Positions 37,122 to 45,640 of a stretch of DNA of 64,000 nucleotides are shown here, in pieces (position 1 is the first letter of the stretch; each line of letters opens with the position of its first letter). The translations under genes and the position numbers were made by a program. Location: NCBI GenBank assembly GCA_024346835.1, contig AP024867.1, forward strand, positions 806,001 to 870,000. Reading direction: 5' to 3'. The notes beneath the pieces were generated by a model. It saw only the letters and a program-made list of their open reading frames with translations, was not told the DNA's origin and made no database searches. The DNA is from Vibrio comitans (GTDB taxonomy: Bacteria; Pseudomonadota; Gammaproteobacteria; Enterobacterales; Vibrionaceae).

Positions 37122-37892
37122 ATGTCAGCGCAAGGAAATGGACTCGATGAGCGCGGGTACATCATAAATAGTTGCTCATTGGATAACATTCAGCCTGAAT
37201 TTAATACAGTGGTGAATGCGGTTATCGATGAGCTATGTCTATGCTTTCCAGACAGAATCGATGGTATTTATCTCTATGGGAGTGTCCCAAGAGGTACCGC
37301 TAAAGTGGGAAAGTCTGATCTTGATGTGTCTATTGTTTTCAAAGATGCAGTGACTAACGCAGACAATGAAGCCTTGTGTTCAATATCTTCATCAATAGCG
37401 AAATCACATCACCAAGTCAGTAAATTAGACTTAGACCCTGGCTGTATGCAGAACATATTGCTCCCTCAAGAGAAATATCATTGGCAGTTTTGGCTAAGGC
37501 ACTGCTGCTGTTGCGTTTGGGGTAATGATCTCTCCCGTCACTTTCCACAGCAAAAGCCAAGTTTGCATATTGCTCGCGCATTGAATGGCGATGTAGATGT
37601 GTTTCTAGAACAAATGACGGGTAAGTTTGCACGCATGTCCGAGAATGAAATTAGTCGGGTGCTTGGCAAGAAATTATTACGCTCTGCTTATTACCTAATT
37701 GCCGAGCAAGATGGCAGTTGGCATACCGAGATTGCCATTTGCGCAGAAGTTGCGAGAAAGCATTACCCACAGCATAAAGATGACATACAACTCGCCTATC
37801 AACTGGCAATTGGTCACCTAGTTTCCAAAGAGAAAGCCTTTGTACTCTATAACAGACTCAGAGAGCCGTTGAATGCGGGGTTTATCAAATAA
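37122..37892 (+). CDS. AadA-like nucleotidyltransferase (aminoglycoside adenylyltransferase family)
   Basis: A 256-residue protein with the polymerase-beta-type nucleotidyltransferase core GIYLYGSVPRGTAKVGKSDL, in which GS and the SDLD aspartates bind Mg-ATP. A C-terminal helical DUF4111-like domain (residues about 150-240) follows, as in ANT(3'')-type enzymes. The ATG at 37122 is chosen because of the G-rich GAGGGGGG just before it. It may modify an aminoglycoside such as streptomycin/spectinomycin or another small substrate; chromosomal relatives often have no proven resistance role. It sits downstream of a LysR gene. Confidence 0.78.
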   Translation: MSAQGNGLDERGYIINSCSLDNIQPEFNTVVNAVIDELCLCFPDRIDGIYLYGSVPRGTAKVGKSDLDVSIVFKDAVTNADNEALCSISSSIAKSHHQVSKLDLDPGCMQNILLPQEKYHWQFWLRHCCCCVWGNDLSRHFPQQKPSLHIARALNGDVDVFLEQMTGKFARMSENEISRVLGKKLLRSAYYLIAEQDGSWHTEIAICAEVARKHYPQHKDDIQLAYQLAIGHLVSKEKAFVLYNRLREPLNAGFIK

Positions 37893-38062
37893 CGGCCGCA
37901 ACCCCAATCAATTATCTAATGGTTAAAGAGCAATGACTTTTCAATATTAGCTATTGAATTGCCTCAGTGATCTGGATATTTTGTGTCACCTTACAAAGGG
38001 GGATAAATATAGCCCCTGTGTAACCTTAACCTTGTTCTCTACAAATTATCAAAAGGCATTCT

Positions 38063-39424
38063 GTGTTCAAAAACAGCACCTACATTAAAAAGAATATCAA
38101 GATGGCTTGGCCAATTGCGATTAATGCTTTGCTAATGCAGGGTATGTTGATGATTGATACCCTGCTGATTTCTCCATTAGGTGAGGGCTCTCTCGCGGCA
38201 ATGGGAATCGCGAGTACCATCGTTGCTTTGATGCTAGGGGTTCAGAATGCGTTAGCCAATGGTTCGCAGAACGTGTTATCTCGCGCCTTTGGTTCTGGTA
38301 AAGAGAGCCTGCTATCTAAATCTTTTCTCTCTGGCATGATCATCAATTTGTCGGTTGCTGTGTTGTTCTTTACGTTGGTAACAATATTCAAATGGCCCCT
38401 GATCAAGCTTATTAGTCACGATACGCATTTGTATACAGATATCGATGCCTACCTCTCTACCATTAAATACGCACTACTGCTGACGGGTATTTCTCAGGTG
38501 TCTATTGCCCTTTTCAATGCCATGGGTAAGACCAAACTGCCACTATTGAGCTACTTGCTTACCATGCCAGTGAACGCCCTGGTTTCGTATTATCTGATCT
38601 ATGGGCTAGGTGATTTTTCCGGTATTGGTATCTCAGGCGCAGCTCTAGGTTCAGTGATCGCGCTTGGCCTGAGAATGATGTTCTTGTTAGTTTGTTTACG
38701 ATATCAAAAGACCTCTAAACTCTCTTTTGAGCAGGCTAGCGACGGTGTTGCCCGCAATGTTAGGCTGCACTTTAAAGAAACTTTTCCTATTGCTGCCAAC
38801 ATGATGGTGTTGGCGATGGGGCTTGCTGCCTACAATCTTTTGTATACGCAGTTGCCAACGGAAGCGTATGCGGCCATCGTTATGATAACGCCGTGGCTTT
38901 CAGCGCTGTCACAATTTGTTTTGGCTTGGGCGGTATCATCGGCGATTACTATTTCTCAGGCTATTGGCTCAAATAATCTCGATACTTTGGACTCTGATGT
39001 AAGCCTGAGCATTAAAGTTACCATTGCTGTATCTGGAATTATTGCCTTTGCCTCTTTTATCCTGAGTTTAGTGATAGATAAGATTTACCCAGGACATTCA
39101 CAAACGACCTATCAAGCATTAGCGGTTATTGCGCCTTTGTATATCTTAATGCCCCTGATACAAGGTTATACCACTGTGCATGGTCAGGTACTTCGTGCAT
39201 TAGGTAAGACAACCGCTGTTTTCAATATCAATTTCGTGACACGCTGGTTAATCGCCTTGCCACTGTGTGCGTTTGTCGTGTTAGTGCTTAATGCCTCAAT
39301 CTTCTGGGTGTATGCGGTTACGGTATTTGAACAAGCATTGAAGATCATCCCAATGCGCTATCAAGCCCGTAAGTTCTTGCGAGAGTTTGATAGTAAGAAA
39401 GCTAAAGAACTAATGTACGAATGA
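38063..39424 (+). CDS. MATE-family multidrug/cation antiporter
   Basis: A 453-residue inner-membrane exporter with 12 hydrophobic segments and the MATE halves. The N-terminal PIAINALLMQGMLMIDTLLI with GEGSLAAMGIAS and the mid-protein AALGSVIALGLR are typical. The start is GTG 38063, with AAGG six bases ahead. It belongs to the NorM/DinF-like group and should expel cationic drugs against Na+ or H+. It is monocistronic. Confidence 0.9.
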   Translation: MFKNSTYIKKNIKMAWPIAINALLMQGMLMIDTLLISPLGEGSLAAMGIASTIVALMLGVQNALANGSQNVLSRAFGSGKESLLSKSFLSGMIINLSVAVLFFTLVTIFKWPLIKLISHDTHLYTDIDAYLSTIKYALLLTGISQVSIALFNAMGKTKLPLLSYLLTMPVNALVSYYLIYGLGDFSGIGISGAALGSVIALGLRMMFLLVCLRYQKTSKLSFEQASDGVARNVRLHFKETFPIAANMMVLAMGLAAYNLLYTQLPTEAYAAIVMITPWLSALSQFVLAWAVSSAITISQAIGSNNLDTLDSDVSLSIKVTIAVSGIIAFASFILSLVIDKIYPGHSQTTYQALAVIAPLYILMPLIQGYTTVHGQVLRALGKTTAVFNINFVTRWLIALPLCAFVVLVLNASIFWVYAVTVFEQALKIIPMRYQARKFLREFDSKKAKELMYE

Positions 39425-39540
39425 TCATGTTAGCTATCACTGGTCGGTAATGCTGTGATCGCACTTTTTAGCTCTTCCATACCCTCTTTAAAATAGTGGT
39501 TGGAAGTGAATCCAACTATTGACAGTTTAAGACTAGAAAA

Positions 39541-39566
39541 CAATGTGAGCATCTATGCTCACATTG
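39541..39566 (-). terminator. Terminator of the Omp85-type gene
   Basis: A perfect 10-bp stem CAATGTGAGC (39541-39550) with GCTCACATTG (39557-39566); on the minus strand TTTTCT follows. Confidence 0.75.
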
Positions 39567-39593
39567 GCAAAGAAACTGCGCTTTGAGTTAGCG

Positions 39594-40820
39594 TTAGAAC
39601 CCTGTTCCCACAGTGAAGTAGAGGGCTTGTTCTTCATCACTAAAGCCTAAGTCGATTCCCATATGTAAGCCGTAACGACGAGCGATCTGGTATCTAAAGC
39701 CCGCACCATAAGCATCGACAGTGGTGGAAGAGGTGCTGTTTTTAACACAGTTGCTTTTAAAGCAGTTACCAAAATCGGGGCTTAAACTCTCGTTATGAGT
39801 ATAACCTAAGCCGTAAAAGCCTAAGATGGTCCAACGGTTATCAATACGATACATCAGCTGTGCCTGTGCTGTGGCCACTTGATCACCCTGATAGCGATAG
39901 GCAGATACGCCTCGCAAATCAATATAAGGGTTGGCAGTAGGGGTGAGCATAGTCTCATCAGTACTAATAGAATCAAAGCTTGCAGCAAAGGCGACAATCC
40001 ACTTCTCACCGATTGGAACAAACGCTTGCCCTTCTACAGAGAGAGTATCGTAATCGTGGTCGGCACCTATCTCTTCTCGGTGCCACATATAATCGGCATT
40101 GAGTGAATAGCCTTTAGTTGGAAAGAACATATTGTCACGGCTATCGTACTCGACCACTAAACCCAGACCTGAGTTATTGGTTTTATCCAGATCCATGAAC
40201 TGCAGTGTCATGTCCACTAGCGTGTTTGAGGACTCTAGTGTTGACGTGCTCCACACTTGCTTCGCCCCAAGTAACCAGTTGGTTTTAGGAAGGCGAAATT
40301 GGACTTGCTGCATGATCACCGCAAAATCGGTTTCGGTATCGAATTTAAGAGCGGGTATTTCACCAATAAAATCAAGATCATAAGGGTTTGTGTAGATATC
40401 GATATTGGCGTGGCCAATTGCGCCTCCACCCATATAGCGAATGCTGTCATTCATCCAGGTTCGTCTGTGTCCTGCGGCGACTACCCAGGTACCATTTTCA
40501 GTGCCAGCAGCGGCTACCGCTGTCATCGCTGGAGGAACTAATTGGGCTCCACCATCAAGAGATTCTTTTGCCAGTTTTTGACGTCGTTCTTTTTCTTCGT
40601 CGGTTTCGTGTAGAAACAATCCAGCTACGCCACCGCCATAGCCCACTGCGGGTTCAGTGATTATGATAGGCACGGGAAGAAAGCCGTAGGCGTTATCGGC
40701 TAGATAATCACCCATGTCAAACCGTCCATCAATGGGGTCGGTAAACGATGCGAATGAAGCGGTAGGCAAAGCGCTTAAAGACAAGAATGCAGCAAAAGAG
40801 AGGTGTCGAAAATGGGTCAC
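39594..40820 (-). CDS. Omp85-superfamily (BamA/TamA-like, surface antigen D15) outer membrane protein
   Basis: A protein of 408 residues from GTG 40820. The signal peptide (FRHLSFAAFLSLSALPTASFA) is followed by a barrel of about 16 strands with the D15 features GLGLVVEYDSRDNMFFPTKG and RGVSAYRYQGDQ, and a terminal Phe. POTRA domains are absent, so it is a barrel-only member, unlike BamA. The frame can also start at TTG 40880, which would give a long uncharged leader; the GTG start gives a standard signal peptide. A very strong Shine-Dalgarno GGAGGTGATC lies at 40895-40904, too far from either start. Function unknown; perhaps lipid or protein insertion, or a secreted-effector role. Confidence 0.85.
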   Translation of the reverse strand: MTHFRHLSFAAFLSLSALPTASFASFTDPIDGRFDMGDYLADNAYGFLPVPIIITEPAVGYGGGVAGLFLHETDEEKERRQKLAKESLDGGAQLVPPAMTAVAAAGTENGTWVVAAGHRRTWMNDSIRYMGGGAIGHANIDIYTNPYDLDFIGEIPALKFDTETDFAVIMQQVQFRLPKTNWLLGAKQVWSTSTLESSNTLVDMTLQFMDLDKTNNSGLGLVVEYDSRDNMFFPTKGYSLNADYMWHREEIGADHDYDTLSVEGQAFVPIGEKWIVAFAASFDSISTDETMLTPTANPYIDLRGVSAYRYQGDQVATAQAQLMYRIDNRWTILGFYGLGYTHNESLSPDFGNCFKSNCVKNSTSSTTVDAYGAGFRYQIARRYGLHMGIDLGFSDEEQALYFTVGTGF

Positions 40821-41130
40821 TGTAGAGCTCGAGTTAGATTGAAAATCGAGCTGATTGTACGGACTTAACGCAATCTGCAAACTACCGTTTGATGGATCAC
40901 CTCCTACATTGAAACTTATGCTTGGGATAATGAATTAGAGAAGGTGAGTACTATGCCTAGCGAGTCTTAGCAGAGCTTCTTGAATCTAATTGTGGAAGCT
41001 TATCTCAACTGAATGATAGTTAATTTACTATGAAAGAGAATTGATAAGTTTTTAGTTGTAAGTCTTTTCAACTCAGCATAGGATGCTCTCGTCGAATGGT
41101 TGAATTCGATATTTTTACTATGAGAGTGTT

Positions 41131-41568
41131 ATGCCTTTATTTATTATCAGACGACTAGTGATACTGCTATTTTTAGCAGCGCTTGCCCCTATGCAAGCAC
41201 TCGCGTTCGATACAAAGGCATCTGGCTTTTTCGACGAAATAGCGGCATCTAGTCAGCTTTTTGAATCGGAATCGACACCTGAATCTGAGATACCTGCAAG
41301 TACTTCTTTTGTTGCGCATAATACCTTGGCTATTGTGCAAAACCAGCGCAGTGTTTCTGTCCCCAAGCAAGATTTAGACAGTAATGATCTAACGCGCAAC
41401 ACCTCAAACCCCAACGAGTCTTGTTTTAATGATGACGCCTATGCATTTACTGCTAAATGGCAAGCATCTCGCTGTTCGTTTCATCATGATAAGAGTGCTC
41501 ATAGGCTTGGTGGCTGGAAAGACAGCAACGCCTTATATGTCGCTCTAAACGGCCAATTTTCTTCATAG
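41131..41568 (+). CDS. vemP: VemP, secretion-monitor arrest peptide controlling secD2F2
   Basis: A 145-residue secreted leader protein. Residues 1-25 are a signal peptide ending ALA. The C-terminal part reads HRLGGWKDSNALYVALNGQ (124-142) and matches, from memory, the arrest segment of Vibrio alginolyticus VemP (159 residues, arrest at Gln156 with Trp143 critical). Gln142 and Trp129 fall at exactly the same distances from the end, with three residues after the Gln. The middle is low-complexity and acidic, as in VemP. Known mechanism: when SecDF is weak, the chain is not pulled out, the ribosome stalls at the Gln, the mRNA unfolds and secD2 is translated. It stands 177 bases upstream of secD, next to a hairpin over the secD ribosome-binding site. 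Confidence 0.9.
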   Translation: MPLFIIRRLVILLFLAALAPMQALAFDTKASGFFDEIAASSQLFESESTPESEIPASTSFVAHNTLAIVQNQRSVSVPKQDLDSNDLTRNTSNPNESCFNDDAYAFTAKWQASRCSFHHDKSAHRLGGWKDSNALYVALNGQFSS

Positions 41569-41745
41569 ATCTCATCGCTTAATTGTTCGTAATCCAGCTA
41601 GGTTTTTACTGACTGGATGCCGCGAATCTACAATGACACCTAGCTCTATACAGCCACTAATTAATTAGTGCGATAGCGCCTACCTGTCATCTTCCAAAAT
41701 CAATCGAATTTACTCTGTCCTTAGGGATGGAGGGATAGCTTATAT
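41569..41745 (+). promoter_or_regulatory. vemP-secD2 leader with hairpins, including one over the secD2 ribosome-binding site
   Basis: CTCTGTCC (41713-41720) can pair with GGATGGAG (41725-41732) around loop TTAG, hiding the GGAG of the secD2 Shine-Dalgarno (GGAGGG at 41729-41734, eleven bases before the ATG). Upstream are an 8-bp stem AGCTAGGT/ACCTAGCT (41596-41603 with 41638-41645) and a palindrome CACTAATTAATTAGTG (41655-41670). The stalled ribosome would stand at about 41540-41570, so the upstream structures must relay the change. Confidence 0.65.
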
Positions 41746-43581
41746 ATGAAGAATAAAGCCATAACCCCAAAAAGCAGAAAGCGACTTAATCACTACTCTG
41801 CATGGAAATACGTCGTACTTGTTGTCACTGTTATCATCCTTACGCTCAGTGCTATTCCTACATGGTTTGGTGAGAAGCCCGCAATACAGATACAAGTTCC
41901 AGAAAAGAAAGTGTTTAATACCTCAATTCAGACGTTAAAACACTCGCTAGAAGAACAGGGAGTGCCTGTTTTGTCAGTGACAGAGCAGGATAACCAGATC
42001 TCGTTGTTATTTGATAATGAATCTGATCAAACTCACGCTCGTAACCTCTTAAACAAGCAATACTCTGAAGAATCTATCGCTTACTCCTACCAGTCAGTAG
42101 CACCACAATGGCTGTCGAATCTAGGTATGAACCCAATTAAGCTTGGGCTCGATCTTCGTGGTGGTGTGCAGTTTTTATTGCACGTTGATGTTGATAAAGC
42201 ATTGCAAGAGCAGCAATTAACCATGGTCGAGGACATAAGGGCTCATCTACGTCAAAACTCGATTAGAAATGTGCAAGTCCGAGTAAGCAGCGGTGATGCC
42301 ATCACTGTGAATGTTCGTGATTCTAAGGCTCAACAACAGTTGATTGAGTATGTGCGTACCCACTTTCCTGATTGGCAAATCAGTGCAGGCTCCAACGGTT
42401 TTAACTTAACGCAGAATGAACAAAACCGTACCGCTCTTCAGTCCAGCATAGTCCAGCAAAACTTGCAGATCATGCGAGGTCGAATCGAGGAACTTGGCAT
42501 TACTGAAGCTATGGTACAAAGACAAGGTGCAGACAATATCCGTATCGAACTGCCTGGCGTTCAAGACCCTGCTCAAGCGAAGAATGTTATTGGCGCAACC
42601 GCGAGTCTTGCGTTCTATGAAGTCAAAGGAGGGTCTTCGGCCTACAGCCGTCAAAACCTTGTATTGCAAGATAACGATGGTCGCTCGGTAGTGCTTGATA
42701 ACAGACCTGTACTGACAGGTGAGCACATTACTAATGCTCGTTCTGGTATGGATGAAATGGGTATGTCAGAAGTTAACATCACACTTGACCACGCTGGTGG
42801 CAAGAAGATGAGTGACTTCTCCGCCACGCATATTGGCAAGCCAATGGCCACTGTATATCGCGAATATCAAACCAATGCAGAGGGTGTTACTGAACGTAGT
42901 GAGCGAGTGATTAGTGTTGCGACGATTCAATCTCAATTGGGGAGTCAGTTCAGAATTACCGGTGCGGGTTCAATGCAAGAAGCGCAAGAGTTAGCAATGC
43001 TGCTTAGAGCAGGCTCACTGACGGCTCCAGTGACGATTGTTGAAGAGCGCACCATTGGCGCATCACTAGGTGCGGAGAATATCCAAAATGGTTTCGCTGC
43101 CTTGGCGTTCGGTATGGGGATGACGCTACTGTTTATGGCGGTTTGGTATCGTCGACTCGGTTGGGTGGCAAACGTAGCACTTTGTACCAACATGCTTTGC
43201 TTACTAGGACTGATTGCCTTACTTCCAGGGGCTGTGCTTACTCTGCCGGGTATCGCTGGCCTCGTATTGACCGTGGGTATGGCCGTAGATACTAACGTGA
43301 TTATCTTTGAACGAATCAAAGACAAAATGCGCGAAGGTCGCAGCTTTGCTCAATCTATCGATGCAGGGTTTGATAGTGCGCTCTCCACTATCCTAGATGC
43401 CAATGTCACTACCATGATCACTGCGGTGATCCTTTACTCCATCGGCAATGGCCCTATTCAAGGATTCGCGTTGACCTTAGGTCTTGGCCTATTGACCAGC
43501 ATCTTCACCGGCGTTTTTGCCTCAAGAGCGATGATTAATTTAATTTGGGGCCAAGATGCCCGCCGTGAAGTGAGGGTGTAA
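41746..43581 (+). CDS. secD: SecD, second copy (SecD2), protein translocase subunit
   Basis: A 611-residue inner-membrane component of the Sec translocon accessory complex, which uses an ion gradient to pull preproteins out on the periplasmic side. The D1 motif KLGLDLRGGVQFLLHVDVD lies near residue 130, the periplasmic P1 domain follows, and TM4 carries GMAVDTNVIIFERIKD with the conserved ion-coupling Asp. Length is close to E. coli SecD (615). Control by vemP marks it as the second, conditional copy (secD2), which in V. alginolyticus replaces the Na+-driven SecDF1 at low Na+. No yajC or queuine genes are nearby, unlike the main copy. Confidence 0.93.
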   Translation: MKNKAITPKSRKRLNHYSAWKYVVLVVTVIILTLSAIPTWFGEKPAIQIQVPEKKVFNTSIQTLKHSLEEQGVPVLSVTEQDNQISLLFDNESDQTHARNLLNKQYSEESIAYSYQSVAPQWLSNLGMNPIKLGLDLRGGVQFLLHVDVDKALQEQQLTMVEDIRAHLRQNSIRNVQVRVSSGDAITVNVRDSKAQQQLIEYVRTHFPDWQISAGSNGFNLTQNEQNRTALQSSIVQQNLQIMRGRIEELGITEAMVQRQGADNIRIELPGVQDPAQAKNVIGATASLAFYEVKGGSSAYSRQNLVLQDNDGRSVVLDNRPVLTGEHITNARSGMDEMGMSEVNITLDHAGGKKMSDFSATHIGKPMATVYREYQTNAEGVTERSERVISVATIQSQLGSQFRITGAGSMQEAQELAMLLRAGSLTAPVTIVEERTIGASLGAENIQNGFAALAFGMGMTLLFMAVWYRRLGWVANVALCTNMLCLLGLIALLPGAVLTLPGIAGLVLTVGMAVDTNVIIFERIKDKMREGRSFAQSIDAGFDSALSTILDANVTTMITAVILYSIGNGPIQGFALTLGLGLLTSIFTGVFASRAMINLIWGQDARREVRV

Positions 43582-43583
43582 TC

Positions 43584-44486
43584 ATGGTTAAGTTTTTTAA
43601 GCAAAATATTCGTAAGGTTCGCTACTTTACCACCGTTATCTCAGTATTACTCACGGTAGTTGCTATAGCGGCAATCGGCGTTAAGGGATTAAACCTTGGC
43701 CTAGATTTTACCGGTGGCATGGTAACTGAAGTACAGCTAGACAAAGCGCTGTCGAGTAATCAGATATTGAAACAGCTGCAGCCTGAAATGGGGGAGTCAG
43801 TGAGCGTTACCTCGGCAGGTGAAGAGGGGCGTTGGGTGATTCGCTACTCGATTCCTGAAGATGGCTCAGACGCAGTGGATGTCGGCTCAGTGTTATCGTC
43901 TTATTCTGACCAAGTGCAAGTGGTTAGCAATAGCATCGTTGGCTCTCAGGTAGGACAAGATCTATTCGAGCAAGGTGGATTAGCATTGATGCTTTCCATC
44001 TTATCCATACTGGGCTACCTGTGTTTTCGCTTTGAATGGCGACTAGCGAGTGGTTCGCTGTTTGCGCTTTTTCATGATGTGATATTGGTTCTTGGCTTCT
44101 TCGCGCTCACTCAGATGGAGTTTAATCTAACAGTATTTGCCGCGATTCTGGCGATTCTGGGATACTCATTGAACGACTCAATCATCATTGCAGATAGAAT
44201 TCGCGAACTGCTGGTGGCCAAGCAAGGTAAGTGCACCAAATGGGTGAATGACCAAGCGATTATTGCGACTTTCTCGCGCACTATGGTGACGTCGGGTACT
44301 ACCTTGATTACGGTTGGGGCATTGTGGGTGATGGGGGGCTCTGCTCTCGCTGGCTTCTCGACGGCAATGTTCATCGGAGTCTTATCTGGTACTTGGTCAT
44401 CCATTTCTATTGGTACGGTTTTACCAGAGTGGCTGAACTTAGAAGCAAAGCATTATCAACCAGTTGAGATTGATGCTGCGCCTTGA
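43584..44486 (+). CDS. secF: SecF, second copy (SecF2), protein translocase subunit
   Basis: A 300-residue partner of SecD. It has GLNLGLDFTGGMVTEVQLD near residue 35, six membrane segments, and TM4 with GYSLNDSIIIADRIRE, where Asn-Asp is conserved in SecF. Two bases separate it from secD, so translation is coupled. Slightly shorter than E. coli SecF (323). A strong terminator follows. Its job is to work with SecD2 in late steps of export. Confidence 0.93.
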   Translation: MVKFFKQNIRKVRYFTTVISVLLTVVAIAAIGVKGLNLGLDFTGGMVTEVQLDKALSSNQILKQLQPEMGESVSVTSAGEEGRWVIRYSIPEDGSDAVDVGSVLSSYSDQVQVVSNSIVGSQVGQDLFEQGGLALMLSILSILGYLCFRFEWRLASGSLFALFHDVILVLGFFALTQMEFNLTVFAAILAILGYSLNDSIIIADRIRELLVAKQGKCTKWVNDQAIIATFSRTMVTSGTTLITVGALWVMGGSALAGFSTAMFIGVLSGTWSSISIGTVLPEWLNLEAKHYQPVEIDAAP

Positions 44487-44888
44487 TTAATCAGAGTCAG
44501 CATTTCATCTAGCGTATCGCAAACGAGCAACCTTAATTCATTCAGTTAGGGTTGCTCTTTCATATCCAGTGTACTCAATTTCATTTCTTGCTGCTTCGCC
44601 CCTCACTAAACCGATAAAGTTATTTGGATATTATAAATCCGTCGATTTTGGTTTTTAATGAGTCGTTTATTTTTGCTTTTATCTTCAAAGAAAAATCCGT
44701 TAACTATCTGATTAAACTGATTTTATATATAGGTTAGTTTTTTTATATCCAATATTATGACCTACTGATTTATTGACGCCTCAACACAATAGAATTCTTC
44801 ATCTCAACGCACTGATGTGCATACCACTCCCTAGCAGAGCGCGATTAACAGGGAGCGTGAATACAGAATTTTATTACTAGAGGTTTAT
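44487..44888. other. Intergenic region after secF2, about 400 bases
   Basis: It holds the secF2 terminator and an AT-rich stretch with no reading frame worth calling, then the promoter of the lipoprotein gene. Confidence 0.6.
44525..44560 (+). terminator. Terminator of the vemP-secD2-secF2 unit
   Basis: GAGCAACCTTAA (44525-44536) pairs with TTAGGGTTGCTC (44546-44557) with one G-U pair, followed by TTT. Confidence 0.8.
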
Positions 44889-45563
44889 ATGAAGTTACAT
44901 CACCTGTTCTTACCATTGTCATTACTTTTTGCTGGTTGTGCTAGTTCACTCCCCAACACTGAAGAAGTGAAAGATATCGATACCAAGCATTACTTTGTGG
45001 AGAGTAATTTTGAAGATGGAAATGCCGGCATGTCCTGGATTGTCAAAGGAGCGGATCAATTCGATTTTAATGAGTTTCACTTCCAGAAAGTAAATGTAGA
45101 TAAAACGGGTGTTGATGCACATGTGACGGGACCAGTAGAACAGGAGTTTTCAGTAAACCTACAAGACAAGTTGTCGCAACGAGTGGAAACGCGACTACCA
45201 AGCCATCCAACTAAAATGCTACCGAATCGTGCTATGGACATCAGCGTGACCGTCTATGACATTGAGGATATGCCTGAAAACCTGCGTGTTACTGAAGTGA
45301 TTCCAGTGGGTACGGTCATTGGCGCGATTAAATACGCTACAGGAGTGAGAGACCGTTCCGTTCGCATGGTGACGAGTGTTGATCTTGTTGATCATCAAAG
45401 CAAAGAACTTGTTGCTCGCCGCATCTTTGTCGTTAACGACAATGGTGTACTGGAAAACGACCACTCACCGATCACTCTGGATATGCTAGAAAAGAACGTG
45501 GATACCATCACCAGTCAAACCATCGATTTTGTGATGCATGTTGCGTATGACCAGAAAGGTTAA
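44889..45563 (+). CDS. Uncharacterised lipoprotein
   Basis: A 224-residue protein with a lipoprotein signal, lipobox FAGC (Cys at residue 17), so anchored in a membrane facing the periplasm. The mature part has mixed alpha/beta character and ends in a soluble stretch. I recognise no family. It is convergent with the membrane regulator at 45641, alone on its strand. Confidence 0.7.
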   Translation: MKLHHLFLPLSLLFAGCASSLPNTEEVKDIDTKHYFVESNFEDGNAGMSWIVKGADQFDFNEFHFQKVNVDKTGVDAHVTGPVEQEFSVNLQDKLSQRVETRLPSHPTKMLPNRAMDISVTVYDIEDMPENLRVTEVIPVGTVIGAIKYATGVRDRSVRMVTSVDLVDHQSKELVARRIFVVNDNGVLENDHSPITLDMLEKNVDTITSQTIDFVMHVAYDQKG

Positions 45564-45602
45564 TTGAGTTAGGAATGGCGACTATTGAATAGCGTAGAAG
45601 AA

Positions 45603-45635
45603 AGCCTCCATATCTCAAATGAGGATATGGAGGCT
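45603..45635 (-). terminator. Terminator of the ToxR/CadC-like gene
   Basis: A perfect 12-bp stem AGCCTCCATATC (45603-45614) with GATATGGAGGCT (45624-45635). On the minus strand it is followed by TTTCTTCT, and it may also end the convergent lipoprotein gene. Confidence 0.75.
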
Positions 45636-45640
45636 GAACA

